64,000 nt of DNA, taken from Pseudomonas sp. LB-090624 (GTDB lineage Bacteria > Pseudomonadota > Gammaproteobacteria > Pseudomonadales > Pseudomonadaceae). Positions within the stretch are counted from its first letter, which is position 1; every line of letters begins with the position of its first letter. Of this stretch, positions 54,099-62,678 are shown piece after piece. The DNA is taken from contig NZ_QJRL01000005.1 in NCBI RefSeq assembly GCF_003205205.1, positions 62,001 to 126,000 of the forward strand. The letters run 5' to 3'. The notes under the pieces are model-generated. The model had not been told where the DNA came from, did no database searches, and worked only from the letters and a program-made list of their open reading frames with translations. The translations under genes were made by a program, and so were the position numbers.

Positions 54099-55184
54099 TC
54101 ACTTCTGCGGCCCACCCCAAATATCTCGCCCGATGCACACAACCCCGTCAAACAGCAAACGCGCCGTCCTCACCAACCCGCACCCCTTGATCACGCCATG
54201 TTCCAGGCTGATTTCCACCGTAAATTCCCCACTCGGATGCTCCACCCCCAAACGCTGACGATCACCGCCGGACGTGCTGGCAAGGCCCTGTGCAACCGAC
54301 CCCTCAATCAAGCAGGCCGTAGCAACACTCACCGCACCAAACACCCCGATGGACGCATGGCAGCGGTGCGGGATGAATGAGCGCGTATTGACCGTGCCGC
54401 CGTTGCGCGGTGCTGACAGCAGGCACATTTTTGGCACATTGCGCTGGCTGACATCACCCAGGTTCATGCGTGGGCCCAGTTGCAGGCGGATGGCTTCCAG
54501 GCGCGTTTTCAGTGCGCTGTCGGCATCCAGCGTTTCGCACGGCTCGTAGCCGGTCACGCCAAGGTCCTCGGCACGCAGCAGCACCACGGGCATGCCGTTG
54601 TCGATGCAGGTCACCTCCAGGCCATCGACACAGTCGCGGCTGTTGCCGGTGGGCAACAGGGCTCCGCAGCTGGCGCCGGCCACGTCGGCAAACGTGACCA
54701 CCAGCGCCGCCCCACGGCCCGGCACCCCATCAATACGGGTATCGCCGGCATACTCCACTTGGCCATCGGTGGTCGGCACCTGGGCAATGGCGATCTGCCC
54801 AGTGTTTTCCATGAAGATGCGTACCGGTGTGCTCGCGCCGCTGGCAGCCACCAGGCCGCGCTCGAGGGCGAACGGCCCTACGCCGGCCAGAATGTTGCCG
54901 CAGTTTTGCCCATAGTCCACCCGCGCCTCGTCCACCACCACCTGAGCGAACAGGTAGTCCACGTCGGCGTCATCGCGCTGCGAAGCGCGGATGATGGCGA
55001 CTTTGCTGGTGAGCGAGTCAGCGCCGCCGATGCCGTCAATCTGCCGGGCATCGGGCGAGCCCATCACCGCCAGCAGCACCCGGTCACGCAGCGGCCCTGG
55101 GGCGGGCAGGTCGCCATGCAGAAAATAGGCGCCCTTGGAGGTGCCGCCGCGCATCAGCAGGCAGGGTATGCGGGTCTGGCCCAT
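54099..55184 (-). CDS. galD: 4-oxalomesaconate tautomerase
   Basis: A 361-residue PrpF-fold isomerase that converts the keto to the enol form of 4-oxalomesaconate in gallate degradation. The PrpF/DUF453 start RIPCLLMRGGTSKGAYFL is present, with DGIGGADSLTSKVAII, and YGQNCGNILAGVGPFALERG carrying the conserved Cys. It is last in galBCD, starting 2 bases after galC ends, and is convergent with DUF3429. Confidence 0.94.
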   Translation of the reverse strand: MGQTRIPCLLMRGGTSKGAYFLHGDLPAPGPLRDRVLLAVMGSPDARQIDGIGGADSLTSKVAIIRASQRDDADVDYLFAQVVVDEARVDYGQNCGNILAGVGPFALERGLVAASGASTPVRIFMENTGQIAIAQVPTTDGQVEYAGDTRIDGVPGRGAALVVTFADVAGASCGALLPTGNSRDCVDGLEVTCIDNGMPVVLLRAEDLGVTGYEPCETLDADSALKTRLEAIRLQLGPRMNLGDVSQRNVPKMCLLSAPRNGGTVNTRSFIPHRCHASIGVFGAVSVATACLIEGSVAQGLASTSGGDRQRLGVEHPSGEFTVEISLEHGVIKGCGLVRTARLLFDGVVCIGRDIWGGPQK

Positions 55185-55186
55185 GT

Positions 55187-55903
55187 TCAGCCTTCCAGGT
55201 CGGTGAGGTGGTCGACATAACGCAGGCCCTTCGCCGCCAGGCGCGGGCGCATCTCGTAGATGTCCAGGCCAAGCTCGCCGGCGGCCAGGCGCAGGCGTTT
55301 GCGTTCTTCCAGGTCGGCGCGCTGGGTGGCGGCATCGAGTACCGCCTGGGCTTCGCCATGGCGCACCACCACTACACCGTCGTCATCGGCCACTACGATG
55401 TCACCGGCATTTACCAGCTGCCCGGCACACAGCAGTGGTAGGTTCACCGAGCCCAGCACCTCTTTCACCGTACCTTGGGCGTTGATGGCGCGGGACCACA
55501 CGGCAAAGCCCATGTCGCGCAGTGTCTGGCTGTCGCGCACGCCCGCATCGATCACCAGGCCGCGCACGCCGCGGGCCTGGAGCGAGGTTGCCAGCAGGTC
55601 GCCGAAATAGCCATCGCTGCACGGCGAGCTGGGCGCCACCACCAGTACGTCGCCTGGGCGGCACTGCTCCACGGCAACATGGAACATCCAGTTGTCGCCT
55701 GGGGCCACCATCACGGTTACCGCGGTGCCGGCCACCGCCACACCTTGCTGGATAGGGCGCACGGCTGTATTGAGCAGCCCCTTGCGACCTTGGGCCTCAT
55801 GCACCGTGGCGACACCCAGCCGGCCCAGGGCATCGATGATGTGTGGCTCAACGCGTGGGATATTACGCACGACGATGCCGGTCTTGCCGATCAGCCCGCT
55901 CAT
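55187..55903 (-). CDS. galC: 4-carboxy-4-hydroxy-2-oxoadipate (CHA) aldolase
   Basis: A 238-residue metal-dependent class II aldolase of the RraA-like fold. It cleaves CHA to pyruvate and oxaloacetate, the last step of the gallate pathway. The metal/substrate segment [28 protein letters not shown] contains the conserved Arg-Asp pair. The N-terminus ([28 protein letters not shown]) is typical. It overlaps galB by 4 bases (ATGA) and lies 2 bases before galD. Confidence 0.94.
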   Translation of the reverse strand: MSGLIGKTGIVVRNIPRVEPHIIDALGRLGVATVHEAQGRKGLLNTAVRPIQQGVAVAGTAVTVMVAPGDNWMFHVAVEQCRPGDVLVVAPSSPCSDGYFGDLLATSLQARGVRGLVIDAGVRDSQTLRDMGFAVWSRAINAQGTVKEVLGSVNLPLLCAGQLVNAGDIVVADDDGVVVVRHGEAQAVLDAATQRADLEERKRLRLAAGELGLDIYEMRPRLAAKGLRYVDHLTDLEG

Positions 55904-56634
55904 GCCAGGTTCTCCGTCACGCGTGGGAACACGCTCTGCAGGCCTTCGGCGTAGACGATGTTGCGTGCACTGGTGATGCCCACGTTACGCTTGGCTTGCA
56001 CGCCGCGCTGCAGGGCCACGCGGGTGTAGTACTCCCAGAGGTGTTCCTGGCCGGCCATGCACTGGATGGCGGCATACTTTTTGTCCCACACCGAGGTGAT
56101 GTCCAGGAAGGTGTCCGGGCGCCATTCGCACTGCTCGGGCTGGTGCGGCTCAAAGGCGTACACCGGCGGTGCGCCAACGATCTTTTCGCCCGGCTTGTAG
56201 CCTTCAGCCTGGGCGATGATGCGGGCTTCCTGTGCCAGGTGCATGGCCAGTGGGTGGTCGTAGTTGTAGGGGTCTTTGAGGGAGTGGCTGAGTACGAACT
56301 CCGGTTGTACCCGGCGATACACATCGGCCAGGCGGAACAGGGTGTCCTTGTCGGCGCGCATCGGGTAGTCGCCGATGTCGAAGAACTCCACGCTGGCACC
56401 GAGGATTTCGGCCGCCGCCATGGCTTCTTCACGGCGTGCGTCCTTGACCTTGGCTTCAGTCATTTCACCCTTGCGCCACAGCTTGGCAGACTCACCACGC
56501 TCACCGAAAGACAGGCAGACCACGTGCATGGCATAGCCTTGCTCAGCATGCAGCGCAATGGCGCCACCGGCACGCCAGACAAAGTCGGCCGAATGTGCGC
56601 TGACCACCAGGGCGGATTTTTGTGGGGTATTCAT
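55900..56634 (-). CDS. galB: 4-oxalomesaconate hydratase
   Basis: A 244-residue zinc enzyme of the PIG-L/LmbE deacetylase fold that hydrates 4-oxalomesaconate to CHA. The metal motif is [16 protein letters not shown] (AHSAD in place of the usual AHPDD; H14, D17), and the downstream His is in [14 protein letters not shown]. The ATG at 56634 has AGGAG 10 bases upstream. The frame is open 14 codons further. It is first gene of galBCD and divergent from galR. Confidence 0.93.
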   Translation of the reverse strand: MNTPQKSALVVSAHSADFVWRAGGAIALHAEQGYAMHVVCLSFGERGESAKLWRKGEMTEAKVKDARREEAMAAAEILGASVEFFDIGDYPMRADKDTLFRLADVYRRVQPEFVLSHSLKDPYNYDHPLAMHLAQEARIIAQAEGYKPGEKIVGAPPVYAFEPHQPEQCEWRPDTFLDITSVWDKKYAAIQCMAGQEHLWEYYTRVALQRGVQAKRNVGITSARNIVYAEGLQSVFPRVTENLA

Positions 56635-56793
56635 GGTTCGTTGGCTCCTGCAGTGGGGGTGGGCGCAGGATGTCACTGGCCTGTGCAGGGCACTAATGCA
56701 TTCATTTACAACGGCTATGCGTTTTATTTATTGCCGGGCAAGCGGGGTAGAGGCATAGTCGCCGCAGTCACGAGCCGAGCGCCGGGAGCCCTT

Positions 56794-57987
56794 ATGATCG
56801 ATGTCGAACTGCCCAACCTGATGCAAGTCCGCGCGTTCATCCGGGTAGCCGAGCTGGGCAGCGTTTCGCGGGCGACGGAGGTGCTGTTCCGTGCTCAGTC
56901 CGTGGTCACTCGCGCCATCGCCGAGCTGGAGGCGCGCTTTGCCGTGCCCCTGTTCGAGCGCCATGCCAATGGCATGCGCCTGACTGACTATGGCGAGTGC
57001 CTGCTGCCGCGTGCACAGCGCGTGCTGGCGGAACTGGACGGCGTGCCGAGTTTGCTGGGCACCGCGCAGGGCGAGCCCCTTTACCTGTTTCAGGCGCGGC
57101 GCCTGCAGGTGTTCGTGAAACTTTGTGAGACACGGCATATGCAAACCGTGGCGCGGCACTTCGGCCTTAGCCAGCCGGCGGTCAGTGCTGCCTTGAAAGT
57201 GCTCGAAGGCGGCTGCGGACAGCCCTTGTTCGTGCGCACGTCGCGCGGCCTGCAGCCCACTGTGGCCAGCCGGGACATTCTGTTCCCCATCCGCCGGGCG
57301 CTGAACGAGTTGCGCCTGCTGGACAGTGACCTGAGCGCGATGCAAGGCACCCTGCGCGGGGTGGTGCATGTCGGCGCGTTGCCATTGGGCCGCTCGCGCA
57401 TTCTACCGGACGCCATTTTACGCTTCACGGCCCAGCACCCACAGGTTCGGGTGGTGACCAACGAAAGCCCGTTCGACCTGTTGGCAACCGAGCTGCGGGT
57501 AGGGGATGTGGACTTTGTGCTGGGGGCCTTGCGGCCTCACGACTATGCCAGCGATCTGGTGGGCGAGCCGCTCATCAACGAGGAAATGGTGTTGCTGGCC
57601 CGTCGAGGGCACCCGCTGTTGCACACACACCTGACGCTCAAGGGCGTGCACCAGGCGCGCTGGGTGTTGCCGCGGGCGGGCTCGCCGGCCCGTCAGCTGC
57701 TCGACAACTGCTTCGCCGCCGCGGGCCTGACGGCGCCGTGGCCGGTGGTGGAAAGCGCTGATCTGGCGGTTATCCGTGGCCTGCTGGTGCGTTCGGACAT
57801 GCTGGCGGCGGTGTCTGCGCACCAGTTGGCTCACGAGATTGCCAGCGGCGAACTGCAACCCCTGCCGCTGGCGCTGCCCGGTACTGCCCGCGCCATCGGC
57901 CTCATGCAGCGCAGTGGCTGCCTGCAGTCACCGGCAGCAGTCGCGCTGATGACCTGTATCCGCCAGGTCATCACTGAGCAGGCGTAA
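56794..57987 (+). CDS. galR: LysR-type activator of gallate degradation with two winged-helix domains
   Basis: A 397-residue regulator, about 100 residues longer than normal LysR proteins. It has one complete LysR DNA-binding domain at about residues 9-75 (LMQVRAFIRVAELGSVSRATEVLF..). A second one lies at about 100-165 (ARRLQVFVKLCETRHMQTVARHFGLSQPAVSAALKVLEG..PLFVRTSRGLQPT). A usual effector domain follows (GVVHVGALPLGRSRILPDAILRF). The start at 56794 follows GGGAG at 56784-56788. It is divergent from galBCD with a 159-base gap and convergent with galP. Confidence 0.93.
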   Translation: MIDVELPNLMQVRAFIRVAELGSVSRATEVLFRAQSVVTRAIAELEARFAVPLFERHANGMRLTDYGECLLPRAQRVLAELDGVPSLLGTAQGEPLYLFQARRLQVFVKLCETRHMQTVARHFGLSQPAVSAALKVLEGGCGQPLFVRTSRGLQPTVASRDILFPIRRALNELRLLDSDLSAMQGTLRGVVHVGALPLGRSRILPDAILRFTAQHPQVRVVTNESPFDLLATELRVGDVDFVLGALRPHDYASDLVGEPLINEEMVLLARRGHPLLHTHLTLKGVHQARWVLPRAGSPARQLLDNCFAAAGLTAPWPVVESADLAVIRGLLVRSDMLAAVSAHQLAHEIASGELQPLPLALPGTARAIGLMQRSGCLQSPAAVALMTCIRQVITEQA

Positions 57988-58002
57988 GCCCGGGAGGGTG
58001 CC

Positions 58003-59250
58003 TTAAAGCAGGCTCAGCGGGTAGCTGACGATCAGCCTGTTCTCATCGAAACTGTTGGTGCTGCCCCAGTCCCGGCGCTGGCTGGAGTTTCGCCATTTGA
58101 GGTTCAGGGCCTTGAACGGCCCGGACTGGACGACATAGGCCAGCTCGCTTTCGCGGCCCCACTCGGTGCCGTCCTGGGTGCTGGCGTTGTGCACGTTGTC
58201 ACCGTGGATATAGCGGTTCATCAGGGTCAGGCCGGGTATGCCAAGCACCACGAAGTTGAAGTCGTGGCGCACTTGCCAGGAGCGCTCGCGGGCGCTCTCG
58301 TAGCTGGAGCCGAAGGCGTCGTTGGCCAGCGTGCCGCCGCTGGTGCCGTTGACCCGGAACCATTCATCATCGCCCATGACCTTTTGCAAACCGACGAAGA
58401 ACGTGTTGCCACCCAGCTTCGCCGAGAACAGGCCCGAAGCGGTGCGGTTGTCCAGTTCGCCTGCTTGGGCGCCACCGTCGTCCTTGCCCCAGAAGTAGCC
58501 CAGGTTGGCGCCCAGTACCCAGTTGCCCAGCGGCTGTTGATGCTGCACCTGGAAGTAGCGCTGCTGGTAGATGTCTTCCAGCTGGGCATACCAGGCGCCG
58601 ACCAGGGTGCGCTCCTGGTTGAAGCGGTATTCGCCGCCGGCGAAGTTGAAACGGTCCGAGGTGAAGGCTGTGCGCGTGAACAGGCTCATGTCCTGCATGC
58701 TGGCGTCGTTACGCGGGCTGTTCTGGCGGAACTGGCCGCCATACAGGCTCAGGCCGGCCAGCTCGTTGGAGGTGACCTGCGCGCCCTGCAAGGTTTGTGG
58801 CAGCGAGCGGCCGTCATCGGCGCGCAGGATGGGCAGGGTAGGCGACCACTCACCGACTTTGAGTTCCGTCTTGGACACCCGCAGCTTGCCTGCCAGCGCC
58901 GTGCGGCCAAAGTCGTCCGCCGGGCGCCCGTCGTCATGAACAGGCAGCAACTGCGTGCCGGCGGTGCCCTTGCCGCCATCAAGTTTGATGCTGTAAAGGC
59001 CCAGCACGTCAACGCCGAAACCGACCACGCCGGGGGTGTAGCCGGACTTGAAGTCAAGGATGAAACTTTGTGTCCATTCCTCGGCTTTGCCTTGGCTTGC
59101 CGTGCCCGTGTAGTCGCGGTTCATATAGAAGTTACGCAACGTCAGGCTTGCCTTGGCATCGTCGACGAAGCCTTCGGCCAGGGCTTGCAGTGGCAAGCTG
59201 GCTGCCAAGGCGCATGTAGGGACGAGCAGGTACAGGGTGCGGCATTTCAT
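58003..59250 (-). CDS. galP: OprD-family porin of the gallate cluster
   Basis: A 415-residue outer-membrane porin. The signal peptide ends LQALAEG, followed by FVDDAKASLTLRNFYMNRDYTG..EEWTQSFILDFKSGYT. The barrel ends FDENRLIVSYPLSLL. It is the last gene of galTAP and 131 bases from galA. It should help gallate enter the periplasm. The spacer between the GGAG ribosome site and the ATG is AATAAAAATA, giving two overlapping Crc-type motifs. Confidence 0.92.
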   Translation of the reverse strand: MKCRTLYLLVPTCALAASLPLQALAEGFVDDAKASLTLRNFYMNRDYTGTASQGKAEEWTQSFILDFKSGYTPGVVGFGVDVLGLYSIKLDGGKGTAGTQLLPVHDDGRPADDFGRTALAGKLRVSKTELKVGEWSPTLPILRADDGRSLPQTLQGAQVTSNELAGLSLYGGQFRQNSPRNDASMQDMSLFTRTAFTSDRFNFAGGEYRFNQERTLVGAWYAQLEDIYQQRYFQVQHQQPLGNWVLGANLGYFWGKDDGGAQAGELDNRTASGLFSAKLGGNTFFVGLQKVMGDDEWFRVNGTSGGTLANDAFGSSYESARERSWQVRHDFNFVVLGIPGLTLMNRYIHGDNVHNASTQDGTEWGRESELAYVVQSGPFKALNLKWRNSSQRRDWGSTNSFDENRLIVSYPLSLL

Positions 59251-59260
59251 TATTTTTATT
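59251..59260 (-). promoter_or_regulatory. Hfq/Crc-type A-rich motif at the galP ribosome site
   Basis: On the minus strand the ten bases between GGAG and ATG read AATAAAAATA. With the A of the ATG they contain AATAAAAA and AAAAATAA, both AANAANAA. Confidence 0.6.
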
Positions 59261-59381
59261 CTCCAGGGATGGGCAAAGCGCTGCCCGCCAGCGGCGCATC
59301 GGCGCTGGGCAGGTTGAATCAGGGAGCGGTGGGGGTGGCGGCGCGGGACGCGCCGTCACAGGATCAAGCGGGCTGCATCGG

Positions 59382-60644
59382 TCAGTTGGGTGCTTTGCCG
59401 GCCACCGAGTAGCGAACCTGCTGGTTACGGGTCTTCATGAAGTCTTCGATGCTCTGCCCGCGCATGGCGGCGTAGATGTCCAGGTTGGACACACCCAGTA
59501 CGGCGCCAAGCTTCTCCAGCACGAAGAAGATCACCCCGTAGTGGATCAGCCCGCGCCAGTCGCGGCGGCGCAGCAGGTCGCTTTCCTCTTCGCTCAGGCC
59601 TGCCTCGCGGTACAGCGCTTCGGGTTCGCTCAGGAAGCGCTGGCGCCACTGCGGCTCGATCATGCGATGCAAGAACTTGTTCAGGCGGTAGCCTTTGGCA
59701 CTGCGCTCCAGGGTGTAGGGGTAGGTGCCCTCGAGCTGCTCAGCCCCTGCCAGCTGATGCTGCATGTGCTGGCGGTGACGTTCGTTGACCGGAGCCGGCA
59801 GTGCCTGGTCACGGTTTTCCAGCAGCAGGGTGGCGATGCCGGTCATCGACGGCAGGTAGTAGCTTTGGTGCTTGCGCTCAACGTTGGCAGACAACGCGCC
59901 ACGCATGATCAGCCAGGTAATCACCTCGGCACCTTCCATGCCGCCGAGCGTGGCGTACTCGGCCAGTGTCATCTCGGTAAGGCGCTCCGGGTCATTTACC
60001 AGCAGGTCAAGAAACTGCGCGTCCCACTCTGGGTTGTTGAAGCCGCAACGCTCGCCATGCACCTGGTGCGACACCCCGCCGGTGGCGACGATCGCCACCT
60101 TGAGGTCTTCGGGGTAGCTCTCGATGGCGCGGCGCAATGCCTGGCCCAGTTTGTAGCAGCGCCGCGCCGTGGGTATCGGCAGCTGCAGTACGCCGACCTG
60201 CAGCGGCACGATCTGTACGGGCCAGCTTTCATCGCAGGGCAGCAGCGCCGACATGGGCGAGAAGAAGCCGTGGTCCAGCGGCTTGTCGCGGAAAAAGCTC
60301 ATGTCGAACTCATCGGCCATCAGGCTCTGGCCGATGTGCCGCGACAGCGCTGCGTGGCCGCCCACTGGCGGCAGGTCCCGCGGGTTGCCCCCTTCATCGG
60401 CCACGCCGTATTGCTCGTCTACGCCCAGGGTGAAGGCGCTGTAATGGTCAAAGAAAAACGAGGTGATGTGGTCGTTGAAGATATAGAAGAGTACGTCCGG
60501 CTGGCGCTGCTGCAGCCACGTGCGGATCGGCTCGAAGCTTTCGAAGATCGGCGCCCAGGCGGCTTCTTCCTGTTTGTCGTGGTCGACTGCGAAGCCGATG
60601 GTTGGGGTGTGGGAGACGGCCAGGCCACCAATGATACGAGCCAT
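59382..60644 (-). CDS. galA: gallate dioxygenase
   Basis: A 420-residue extradiol dioxygenase that opens gallate to 4-oxalomesaconate. It is a natural fusion. Residues 1-280 are the catalytic LigB-type domain, with metal ligands H12 (GLAVSHTPT) and H59 (YIFNDHITSFF). The last 120 residues are LigA-like (YRLNKFLHRMIEPQWRQRFLSEPEALYREAGLSEEESDLLRRRDW..). It is encoded 21 bases downstream of galT. No A-rich motif is at its own start. Confidence 0.95.
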   Translation of the reverse strand: MARIIGGLAVSHTPTIGFAVDHDKQEEAAWAPIFESFEPIRTWLQQRQPDVLFYIFNDHITSFFFDHYSAFTLGVDEQYGVADEGGNPRDLPPVGGHAALSRHIGQSLMADEFDMSFFRDKPLDHGFFSPMSALLPCDESWPVQIVPLQVGVLQLPIPTARRCYKLGQALRRAIESYPEDLKVAIVATGGVSHQVHGERCGFNNPEWDAQFLDLLVNDPERLTEMTLAEYATLGGMEGAEVITWLIMRGALSANVERKHQSYYLPSMTGIATLLLENRDQALPAPVNERHRQHMQHQLAGAEQLEGTYPYTLERSAKGYRLNKFLHRMIEPQWRQRFLSEPEALYREAGLSEEESDLLRRRDWRGLIHYGVIFFVLEKLGAVLGVSNLDIYAAMRGQSIEDFMKTRNQQVRYSVAGKAPN

Positions 60645-60665
60645 GCGAAAGTCCTCTGTTACAGG

Positions 60666-62015
60666 TTACGGCGCGGTTACTGCGCGGTTCGCGCGCAGCC
60701 GGGCGTGGCCGTTGGCCAGGATCGCCAGGGCGGCGGCGAATGCCGGCAGGCCGAGGAGGGTGAACAGCAGCGGCAGGCCCAGCCCCAGGCTGAGCACGGC
60801 ACCACCGATGAGGGAGCCGAAAATGGCTCCGAAGCGCCCGATACCGAGCATCCAGCTTACACCTGTGGCGCGGAACTCGGTCGGGTAGTAGCCAGGGGCG
60901 AAGGCGTTCAGGCCGGTCTGCGCACCGCTCATGCAGAACCCGGCAGCCGCCACGCCCACCACCAGCAGGCTCGACTCCAGGCTCAGGGCGCCCAGTGAGA
61001 CGATGCACAGGCCGCCGAGGGCGTAGGCGATGGCGATGACCCGGTTGGGGTTGCGTCGGTCCATGATCCAGCCGACCACGATTGCGCCCACTGCGCCGCC
61101 GATCTGGAACAGCCCGGTGATGGTGGCGGCGCGCTCGATGGACAGCCCGCCATCACGCAGCAGGGTCGGTAACCAGCCCATGGTCAGGTAGATCACCAGC
61201 AGGCCCATGAAATAGGTCAGCCACAGGGCCAGGGTGCCAAACCGGTAGCGCTCGCTGAACAACTGCCGGGCTGGAGCCTTGTGCTGCGTGGTCGGTTCAC
61301 TGACGATGAAGCGGGTGCCGGCAGCGAAGCGGCCGCCGAGTTTGGCCAAGGCTGCCGCAATCTGGCTGGCCGGTGCCTGGCGTGCAGCCAGGAAGCGGGC
61401 GGACTCTGGCAGCAGCCACCACAGCAGGGGCAGCAAGGCCAGCGGCAGCAGGCCGCCGGCCAGCAGTACCGACTTCCAGCCGTGATGAGGGATCAGCCAG
61501 GCGGACAAAAAGCCGCCCAGGCCCGAGCCCATGTTGAAGCCGGTGAACATGATGGTGATCATCAACGAGCGGTTGCGGGTAGGCAGGTACTCGGCGAGCA
61601 GGGTGGTGCAGTTGGGCATGGCCGCACCCAAGGCAATGCCGGTCAGCAGCCGCAACACAGCCAGCTCATAGGGGTTGCGGGCGAAGGCGCAGGCCAGGCT
61701 CAGCAGGCTGAAACCGCTGACCGCAATCAGCAGCACTTTCTTACGGCCCAACCGGTCGGCGTACGGGCCGGCGGTCAGCGCGCCGATGGCAAGGCCGACC
61801 ATGCCGGCACTCATCACCGGGCCAAAGGCGGCGCGCGACAGGCCCCAGTCCTGCATCAGCGAAGGCGCGATGAAACCCATGACGGCGACATCGAAGCCAT
61901 CGAACAGCACGATCAGGAAGCACAGCGACAGGATCAGCCACTGGTAGGCAGCAATGGGGCGGTTATCGATCCAGTCTTTGACATCGATAGGGGCATCGAC
62001 AGGAGGCTTAAGCAT
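60666..62015 (-). CDS. galT: gallate MFS transporter (aromatic acid:H+ symporter family)
   Basis: A 449-residue, 12-helix transporter of the AAHS group (PcaK/BenK relatives). The signature FDGFDVAVMGFIAPSLMQDWGLSRAAFGPVMSAGMVGLAIGALTAGPYADRLGRKKVL is typical. It is first gene of galTAP and imports gallate. A Crc-type motif AAGAATAA overlaps the AAAGG ribosome region at 62028-62035. Confidence 0.93.
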   Translation of the reverse strand: MLKPPVDAPIDVKDWIDNRPIAAYQWLILSLCFLIVLFDGFDVAVMGFIAPSLMQDWGLSRAAFGPVMSAGMVGLAIGALTAGPYADRLGRKKVLLIAVSGFSLLSLACAFARNPYELAVLRLLTGIALGAAMPNCTTLLAEYLPTRNRSLMITIMFTGFNMGSGLGGFLSAWLIPHHGWKSVLLAGGLLPLALLPLLWWLLPESARFLAARQAPASQIAAALAKLGGRFAAGTRFIVSEPTTQHKAPARQLFSERYRFGTLALWLTYFMGLLVIYLTMGWLPTLLRDGGLSIERAATITGLFQIGGAVGAIVVGWIMDRRNPNRVIAIAYALGGLCIVSLGALSLESSLLVVGVAAAGFCMSGAQTGLNAFAPGYYPTEFRATGVSWMLGIGRFGAIFGSLIGGAVLSLGLGLPLLFTLLGLPAFAAALAILANGHARLRANRAVTAP

Positions 62016-62027
62016 GCGTGGTCACCT

Positions 62028-62035
62028 TTATTCTT
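62028..62035 (-). promoter_or_regulatory. Hfq/Crc-type A-rich motif at the galT ribosome site
   Basis: AAGAATAA on the minus strand, an exact AANAANAA motif, is followed directly by AGG of the ribosome site of galT. Confidence 0.55.
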
Positions 62036-62132
62036 GTATTGGTGTGAATTGCGCTGGGTTCCGCTAAGGCTTTGAACGCGTAACGGCCCAGCAGCAATCA
62101 CCCCGCCGGACTGCGGCGTGAGGCGGACTGTA

Positions 62133-62151
62133 CTGCCATGGTCCATGGCAG
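62133..62151. promoter_or_regulatory. 9-1-9 inverted repeat upstream of galT
   Basis: CTGCCATGG, one base, CCATGGCAG is a perfect inverted repeat about 120 bases upstream of the galT start. It is a candidate operator for a regulator of galTAP. Its match to the GalR site is unknown. Confidence 0.4.
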
Positions 62152-62678
62152 CGCCTGCGGGATTTCTTTAATGAGATATCCAATTTTTTTATCGCAGGCT
62201 TCGTGGCATCAAGCTGTGCGGCTTAGCAGCAGGCTGGTGGTATCGCCCAGCCCCGAGTGATGGCGCTCTAGCGCGCTCAAGTCCGGCTTATTGAAAAATG
62301 CGGGGCCTGACTGGGCCGGAGGCAGCCGAACAATTGACGACGGTAGCGCTTATCCGCTGACGGGGCGTGAAGGCGCCTTTCTGGTGCCCGAACAAGCACT
62401 CGTACGCGATGCGGGAGGCGGCTAAGGATGAGCAGTACCAGAAGACGCTCGTCCGCGTGCAGGAGGGCGCGGACATGGTCTGGCTCCCGAAAGGCTTGCG
62501 CAGGCGCAAGCGGCGCGGGAGCAGTTCGTCAAGGCGGATTGCGGTGGGGTAGGTGCGCGGGTCACTGGGACCGCGCGCTACCTGTCAGACGGTGTGCGAG
62601 TACTAGCACAGATACCGCGTCCCACGATCGGGACGTGCGGTAGGTACAGCGTTTCTGTACTTTGGGCGTGAGCCCTTA

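Larger units (their letters stand above)
62016..62678. other. 663-base gap between galT and the next transporter gene
   Basis: The right side of galT (62016-62200) is its leader and promoter, with an AT-rich tract (ATATCCAATTTTTTTATC) at about 62176-62193. The remainder to 62678 has no intact gene. A short plus-strand stretch (62330-62430) faintly recalls the end of an RND efflux adaptor and may be debris. Confidence 0.5.

Noticed and set aside
55843..56793. Plus-strand extension of galR upstream to 55843
   Set aside because: The added 317 residues run antisense through galB and part of galC. The ATG at 56794 has its own ribosome site and matches LysR starts.
62325..62540. Possible RND efflux adaptor remnant (DDGSAYPLTGREGAFLVPEQALVRD)
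   Set aside because: The resemblance is short and the following frames do not continue it convincingly. A profile search would be needed.
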